Shown here in pieces: positions 57,500 to 64,000 of a DNA stretch of 64,000 nt. The position numbers and the translations under genes were made by a program. The stretch lies in contig WBMV01004257.1 of the NCBI GenBank assembly GCA_013396655.1, positions 62,001 to 126,000 on the forward strand, given 5' to 3'. Source of the stretch: Campylorhamphus procurvoides. Its lineage: Eukaryota; Chordata; Aves; Passeriformes; Dendrocolaptidae. The notes under the pieces are model-generated. The model was not told the origin of the DNA. It did not search any database and saw only the letters and a list, made by a program, of their open reading frames with translations. The stretch's first letter is position 1. Each line of letters starts with the position of its first letter.

Positions 57500-59401
57500 G
57501 AAAGTGGGGTCCAGGAAAACTGGCTAATATCCAAGGATCACTTCCTTCAAACTCAGCAGCGATGCATCTCAACAAAGAGAAAATCAAGCTAAAATGCCAG
57601 GAGGTCTACATGTTCTGCCAAAGAACTCCAAGACAAACTCAAACACTAAAAGGAAGCCTACCAAGGGTGAAAGAATGAACAGGTAGCCCAGGAGGAAGAC
57701 CAAGAGATTGTCCAAGCAGCTAGGGATCAGGTTAGGAAGGTTAAAGTCTTGGTAGAAATAAAAGGCATCAAGGGCTATAAGAAGAGTTTCTGTAAGTATA
57801 TGGGTGATAAAAGGAAGACTATAAAAATTGTGGACACTACAGAAGGAAAAGTGAGACCTGGCTACCTGGGTTATGGAGGAGGCTGAGTGACTCAATTACT
57901 TTTTTGCCTCGTTCTTCACTGGTAAGTGCTGCCGCTACTGCACCCAAGTTGCAGAAAGCAAAGGTGGGGACTGAGTGAATGAGGAACCATCCACTGTAGG
58001 AGAAGATCAGGTTCAAGAATAGTTAAAGAGCCTGAAGGCCATGCAATCCAATGAGGTGCTTTGGTAGGTTCTGAGGGAACTAGCAGACAAAAGGACTGAG
58101 GTACTATCTATAATGTTTGAAAGGTTGTGGGAGACAGATGAAGTTTCCACTGACCAGAAAAGGGGAAACACAATTCCCAGTTTTTAAAAAGGTAAAAATG
58201 ATACAACCTGGGTCCTCTGGTTTAAAGTATTGGTGGATAAGGGAAGAGCAACTAACATCATCTGCCTGGATTTGCACAAAACATTTAACACTGTACTACA
58301 TAACATCCTTATCTCTAAACTGGAAAGACATGGATTTAACAGCGGAACCACTCAGCAGATAAGGAACTGGCTGGATGGTTACTCTCTCGTAAGTGTGGTC
58401 AACAGCTCAATGTCCAAGTGGATACCAGTGACTAGTGGTGTGCCTCAGGAATTGCTATTGACACTGTCCCTGTTTAAAATCTCTGTCAGTGACATGGACA
58501 GTGGGATTGAGTGCATCCCCGGCAAGGTTGCCAGTGGCACCTGTCTGTGTGGAGCAGTTGACATACTGAAGGGAAGGGATACCATCCAGAGGGACCTTGA
58601 GAGGTGAGCCTATGCAAACCTCACAAGGTTCAGCAAGGCCATGTGCAAGGTCTGGCACCTGGTTCAGAGCAATCTCAAGCACAGCTACACGGTGGGTGAA
58701 GAACAGATTGAAAACAGATCTGACAAGAAGGACTTGGAGGTTGTGGTGGATGAGTAGGTCAACATGACTCAGCAACATATTTTGCAGATGATAAAATTAA
58801 CCATACCCTATGCTTCATCAAAAGAAACATGGTCAGCAGGTCAAGGGATATATCTCTACTCTGTACTTGTGAGACCCCACTTAAAATGCTACGTCCAGTT
58901 CTGGGGCCTCCAACATAAGAACATGGATTTGTTGGTTTGAGTCCAAAGGAGGGTCATTAAGTGGATTTGACAGCTGGAACACCTCTCCTTTGAAGACAAG
59001 ATGAGAGTTTGGATTGTTCAGGCTGGGGAAAAGAAAGCTCTGAGAGGGCCTTATAACAGCCTTTCAGTACCTAAAGGGGGCCTAAAAGTAAGGTGAAGAG
59101 GGACTTTTGAGAAGGGAATGTAGTGACAGGACAAGGGGTAATGGCCTTAAGCTGAAAGAGGATAGGTTTAGATTAGATATTAGGACTATATTCTTTAATG
59201 TGATGAAGGTGAAACACTGGAACAAGTTGTCGAGAGAAGTTGTGGGTGTCCCATCCCTGGAAGTGTTCAGGGCCAAGTAGTATGAGACTTTGAGCTACCT
59301 GGTCTAGTAGGTGGCATCCTTGCCCATGACAAAGAGTGGGACTGGAACAAGATGATCTTTAATACCCCTTCTAAACCTAACTAATCCATGATTCTATGAA
59401 T
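57500..59401 (+). mobile_element. Longest CR1 LINE copy: ORF2 (RT to C-terminus) plus full 3' end
   Basis: Sense-strand CR1 of about 1.9 kb. It begins in the linker between endonuclease and RT (GTGGGGTCCAGGAAAACTGG, GCATCAAGGGCTATAAGAAG). It runs through the RT core (58230-58607), the EKDLGVLVDE-like region (58725-58755) and the TSRSREV.LYSVLVRPHLKCYVQFWG-like region (58825-58905). The C-terminal LITAFQYLKG-like region (59055-59080) follows, then the 3' end (GATGATCTTTAATACCCCTT, then CCATGATTCTATGAA). Frame changes and stops break ORF2 many times. The 5' end is truncated. Confidence 0.93.
58230..58607 (+). pseudogene. CR1 reverse-transcriptase core remnant, catalytic motif lost
   Basis: A 125-codon open frame that is the best-preserved RT segment of the window. 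In intact CR1, ORF2 nicks target DNA and reverse-transcribes the element RNA. Visible RT blocks are VDKGRAT near residue 2, the motif A equivalent ICLDLHKTFNTV (residues 11-22, with the first aspartate kept and the FD aspartate changed to N), LISKLERHGF (27-36), IRNWLDGYS (44-52) and SMSKWIPVTSGVPQ (60-73). SDMDSGIEC lies at 87-95. At residues 100-103, where FADD holds the catalytic aspartate pair, the frame reads VASG, so polymerase activity is impossible. The frame continues with LCGAVDILKGRDTIQRDLER and then stops. It is the remains of a retrotransposon gene, not a host gene. Confidence 0.9.
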
Positions 59402-62400
59402 ATTGCAAAAGAAGTAATTTTGAAAGATTTTGGATTGATCTATTGTATCAATAGAAAAAATTAAATATACTAAATGTAGAAGAAATTCTTTGGGGAAAAA
59501 ATGCCAAAAATAATTCAAAAGATTTATTATAATAATCAGCAACCTAAAATAAAACAGCTACTTTTGGAAACCCCTGTTTGTTTATTTTCATATTTGTCTG
59601 TCTGCAATGAAAGCACTACATTTGGAATGAATTTGTTTAAGGCTCATTGTTTTGTACAGGTAGTGGTAATAACTGATTCTGAGTGAGAAGTAACCATTGC
59701 TACAGTATGTTGGCAATGAATGTCGGTCCAGTTAGTATTAGTTTGACAGTTAAAACAAATCTTATTTGAAGGACTTTAAACATTTTTATCAGTATTAACT
59801 CTAATCCTCTAGCTGTTTTACACATATATCACTATATTTTCAGTTGAAACAGAGATTTTCTTATTTGCTAAATGCTTGGATGGTCACCTATTGTCCAAAC
59901 AAATGGATAGAAGAGATGACACAAGCAGTGTCAAATCTCAATACTAGGGTAATTTCTCAATACATTATCTCTACTAATACATCTTCTGAGCTATAGAGAA
60001 GGCGCTTTATTCATGCTGTCCTGTCTTATTGGTTTTTCAGCCTGTTTTAGAAATATTACACTACATGACTACCTCTATACCCTTTGCACCTCTTCCAACA
60101 GGACTCCAGGCGGACAGAGCTTTGAGGCTGTTTGACCTTATTATGACAGGCATATAAAGGAAGGGTAACAGATTCCTGTTGATACATCCACCTTGGGGTA
60201 GATTAGAGTGAAACAACAATGAATAACAAGTGTATGTATAATGTATGTTTTAGAACAATTTGGTTGCAATTTAAAGGAGGTATATAGTAATTTTTTTATT
60301 ATCTATAGTAATACGACAATATAAAAGTATGAAAATATCACTCAAGAAAACATGTAAGGAAAAGAAAGAGAGTTCAGTGGATTAATTTATGGGTTTAGGC
60401 TCAAGTGGGAATTCCCCCTGGTGGGAGAAGTTTTCACACTGTAGATCATGTGTATTCCTCTGGTGGAAAGACCCAGAAATATGTCTGGGGGCACTTTGAT
60501 AGTTTTGGAGGTCACAGATGCTGTCTGTCCCATAAGCTGAGGTAATAGGTGTATGAGTAGCTGCTTCTTTTCCCACAGTTTGTCACAGTGGGAATTTTGG
60601 TCTGGATGTATTAACCAGGATGTGCTGATCAGATGTGACCTCCACCAGGCCTGGAATTAGTGTCTTCATGTCACAAATTCCTCCCTTCTGTGCTTATCTC
60701 AAATTTCCACTGTAGTGACATCTTATGGCAAGTTCCTTCTGTGACCTCGACAGTGTTTGAGACAGGCAACTGTTCTCTTTAAGTCCTTACAGATCTGTAT
60801 TATTTTATCATTTTATATACTTTTGTAACAAATTTATCAGTCAGGGTCAAAAAATAAGACTGAACCAAGACACAAATTTAAATAAAATATAAACAGTAAT
60901 ATATTATTTTAAAATATAAAAATCTCAGAGTGTATAGGCAAGACAGTATGGAAAGAAAATAGATTATAAATTACTCTCCATTTATACAAGATGTCCTACT
61001 AAATCAGAACTTTCTTCCAGTTTTGGTTTTATTAAATTCAATGATTGTATCATACCACAGTCTTTTACCCCTAGGAAACAATTTTTTATTCTTCTGTGCT
61101 CTCTGACTGTTCATGTCACCTAAATCTCTTTGTATCAGCTTCTTTGGTTTCAGGTGCCTACTCTTGTCTGTGATCCTTTAACCTTCCATATTTTACAGTT
61201 AATAGAAACTGCCTTACTTAATGATGCTTAAGCATTCTCCAGGAAATAAGCAATTTCCCATTTTTCAGGTGTTCATGCCTTCTCAAAGAAAACAGCAGTG
61301 GAAGCAAGAGGAAAGAAGAAAAAATGAAGGAAAAAATCCTCAAACTAAACCAGACAGTCCAACGTGATTTTATTCCAGAAATCATGTTTACTATTCTTTC
61401 TCCCTGAAAATGGAAATGTACATTTCTGTGCTCTGTGATAATGTCTAATTTTCTTTTTTTTTTAATGTTTCATACTCTGTTTAAAGAGCTGAAATCCTAT
61501 TTTTCTTCTTTGCTTAAGCATCTAAATATTTTAGCTTCATCTTATTGACCTAACCTGTTCATCGTTTGTGTAAAATGCAGTCTTTTTATTATATGTATTG
61601 CTGATCAATTAATATTAGTACTTTCTCACAGTACTTCTGCCAGCTCTGTGACATGCTTTTTTGCATTGCTATATTTTCAAATTAAAAAAAAAGGCAAAGT
61701 TAATTATTAAAGAAAATTTAAAGCATTTCATTTTTTTCCCAGAAAACCACCTGTCTCATTTAAAATATTTGATTTGTAATATCTCTAATATTATTTATTC
61801 ATATTGATAGAGTGACACTAGACAGTTTATTGTTTTCGTACATTAATATTATATAGTGTTGAAAGCATGTTCCTGAGACTCGTCTTGTTCAGCCAAAAGC
61901 TGACTGACCTTTCACCATGGTATTTAGCCCTCTAATTGTAATAGACAGAACAATTTCCTTGTTTCCATTATGTCACAGAAGACTAGGTATGGGCAATTTG
62001 TTATTTGAAACATGATTGCAATACCTTTAATTATAATTGGCAAGACCACCTGAGTAAAATTTGTCCCAGGGAAATAGTTCTGGCAGATGCATTTGTTATG
62101 ATAGTGAGAAGCATTCACTCTCATGCATAAGCACATACAAATCGATTTTAAAAAGAGTCCTTAAGATCCCACACATCAGAAAACATCTGGATATTCCTGT
62201 AGCTTCAGGTCAAAAACTCAGTGGATCAAGATTCATACAATTAAGGGCATTTTGCACTAATATATGACAATAGAGAGACACAGTTCTCTTTTGGGTGTGA
62301 ACTCTAACTTCAATTATATATTTAAATAAATGTAGGTAATTTTTAATGCAATAAGATTAATATGGAATAAGATTTTGAAGTAATCTTTATATATGCTGTT

Positions 62401-63444
62401 TAAAACTGTGGTAGGATGAATAAGCATGTTACTTTCAAAAAAAAAATAAGAATCAAGAATATTTTTTTTAAATACAGTTGTTCCCTTTATCAAAATTTTC
62501 CAAAATTCTGGTCCCATTATTACAGTATTATAACACTGTAAGACCTAATTGTCAGTGGCGAGAGTAAATGTCCTCAACACCAAAACATTTTTATATTTAC
62601 TTTTGAGTGATATTCCCTCTGTCTTACAGGAGGGAGAAAATATTAAGCAAGGCCTCAGGAATCCTAAAACTGTGCTACATGATCCTGGGCCACTGGGTCC
62701 CCTCTGTTATATCTTAGTTGCTCCTGAAGTCAGTATGGGATTGGTTCTGTATTGAAGCTTGTCTGTGGTCTCTCTTGGGTCTCAAACAATGGAAGACACA
62801 GTCAACAGAAATCAACTCACCACGATTTCCACAAAAAAGCAAAAATTGGCACCTTGATCCTGTAGTCATTCCTCGCCATGTCATTTTGAATGATTGTTAT
62901 TTGATTCTAAATTGAGATACTCTCATTGTTTGGGTTGAGGGAGCCCTGCGCAAGAAATGGTCAAGGAGGTAGATGGTTTGGAAACTTTTTTTTGCTTAAG
63001 AAACCTGTTGTGGCTAACAGAAATATACCTTGAGATAATGTACAACATTAATGAACAACAGACTCATTGTCTTTCCATCAGAAGCGGTTTCTCAGCTAAA
63101 CTAGATAAGAAGCATTCCTTTATAATGAAGAATTCTGATAATGCATAAATTGGATAGGTTTGATACATTGGTAACTCGAGGTACTAATGAATTTAAAAAT
63201 ATCCAGTGCTTTAAATTCTAACGGGAAAATAACAGTAATTTGAATTTTCCTCTGGATCTATTTTTATCATTATATCCTTAGTTCTGCTGAGGTAGAGAAG
63301 AAATAATCATGAATTAACCTTGTGTAAATTATCTTTATAAATATCACTGAAATAAACTTTTGCTATAAATTTGTTCCTCCTATTGTCACCAATTAAAGAA
63401 AACAAACCCATCAAACAAATTCTGGTTGAAATTATTACAATAAA
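59402..63444. other. No recognisable gene or repeat
   Basis: Mostly AT-rich. A somewhat GC-richer part at 60380-60780 has no motif that I can name and could be an unrecognised repeat. A9-type runs occur near 61685 and 62438. Short frames such as 61924-62136 and 62549-62755 have no recognised domain. Confidence 0.45.
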
Positions 63445-63963
63445 GCACTGCCAGCAGGTTGAGGGAGGTGATCTCTCCCCTCTATTCAGTACTGGTGAGG
63501 CCACACCTGGAGGACTGTGCCCATGTCTGGGCTCCTCAGTACAGGAGGGAAAGAAATATGTTGGGGATTGTCTAGCGAAGAGTCATAAAGGCAATTAAGA
63601 GACAGGAGAGGAGTACGAGGAAAGGATGAGAGAGCTGAGATTCTTTAGCCTGGAGAAGGCTCAAGGGTTCAAAGATGATGAAGCCACATTTTCAGTGATG
63701 GCCAGTGATAGAACAAGAGATGATGTGCACAAACTAAAACATAGGCACGCCCTCTGAACATCGGGAAACATTTAGCTTTTTGTGAGTGTGACTGACAGGT
63801 TGTCTAGACAGACTGTGCAGTCTCCCACTTGGAAATATTCAATAGCCATCTGGATATGGTTCTGGGCAGCCTGCTCTAGGTCACCCTGCTTGAGTAGGAA
63901 AAGTTAGGCCAGATGATCTTCAGAAATTTCTTCCAGCCCCAACTGTTCTGTAATTCTGTGAAA
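63445..63963 (+). mobile_element. CR1 LINE, ORF2 C-terminus and 3' end, plus strand
   Basis: Sense CR1: GCCAGCAGGTTGAGGGAGGT, TACTGGTGAGGCCACACCTG, GAGCTGAGATTCTTTAGCCT and CCAGTGATAGAACAAGAGAT. CACTTGGAAATATTCAATAG follows, then TGCTTGAGTAGGAAAAGTTA, GCCAGATGATCTTCAGAAAT, and the terminus CTGTTCTGTAATTCTGTGAA. Stops and small indels break the ORF2 tail. Confidence 0.92.
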
Positions 63964-64000
63964 GATATTGAAAGCATATAACATAAATTATGTCGGTGAC

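Noticed and set aside
1..64000. CRISPR array, bacterial operons, tRNA or rRNA genes
   Set aside because: No regularly spaced repeats, no bacterial gene density and no cloverleaf or rRNA core sequence seen. The window is vertebrate-type noncoding DNA.

Overview
The window looks like bird nuclear DNA, either intergenic or intronic, and I find no host protein-coding gene, exon series, rRNA, tRNA or CRISPR array in it. The avian call rests on at least eleven CR1 LINE fragments, several with the characteristic 8-bp 3'-terminal repeats of the ATTCTATG type. It also rests on solo LTRs resembling the avian ERVL-like family, on the absence of SINEs, and on an AT-rich background. Whether it is a passerine or another bird cannot be settled from the sequence.

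Layout. 1-320: the 3' part of a CR1 ORF2, cut by the window edge. 2522-2625: a CR1 scrap. 4310-5545: an unusual CR1 copy with an ORF1 (esterase-domain) remnant joined to the tail of ORF2. 7008-7613: a 5'-truncated CR1 on the minus strand. 10176-16665: the densest transposon zone, with an ERVL-like solo LTR (10176-10757, minus), an LTR-like repeat (about 11172-11823, plus), a shared repeat copy A (12538-12790), a compact solo LTR (13029-13441, minus), a CR1 (14425-14860, minus) and an unclassified ERV-like block (15040-16665). 18720-20302: a second unclassified LTR-like block abutting a CR1 on the minus strand. 20303-27261 and 29731-39225: long AT-rich stretches with almost no recognisable repeats; they are the best places to look for conserved noncoding elements. 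27262-27450: a CR1 3' end. 29473-29730: shared repeat copy B. 39226-39518 and 47916-48490: two more LTRs of the 10176 family, in opposite orientations. 41113-41203 and 49630-49700: CR1 3' scraps. 56919-57127 and 57500-59401: two CR1 copies in tandem, the second the longest in the window. 63445-63963: a final CR1.

Nothing here works together as a pathway. The window is a record of transposon insertions. All CR1 coding remnants are broken by stops and frameshifts, and the best reverse-transcriptase remnant has lost its FADD catalytic motif. The LTRs keep recognisable TATA and poly(A) signals but have no internal viral genes that I could identify with confidence. I found no strong candidate for a previously undescribed system. 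The most useful leads are the ERV-like block at 15040-16665, the promoter and poly(A) layout of the 13029 LTR, the repeat-poor AT-rich stretches and two GC-rich patches.
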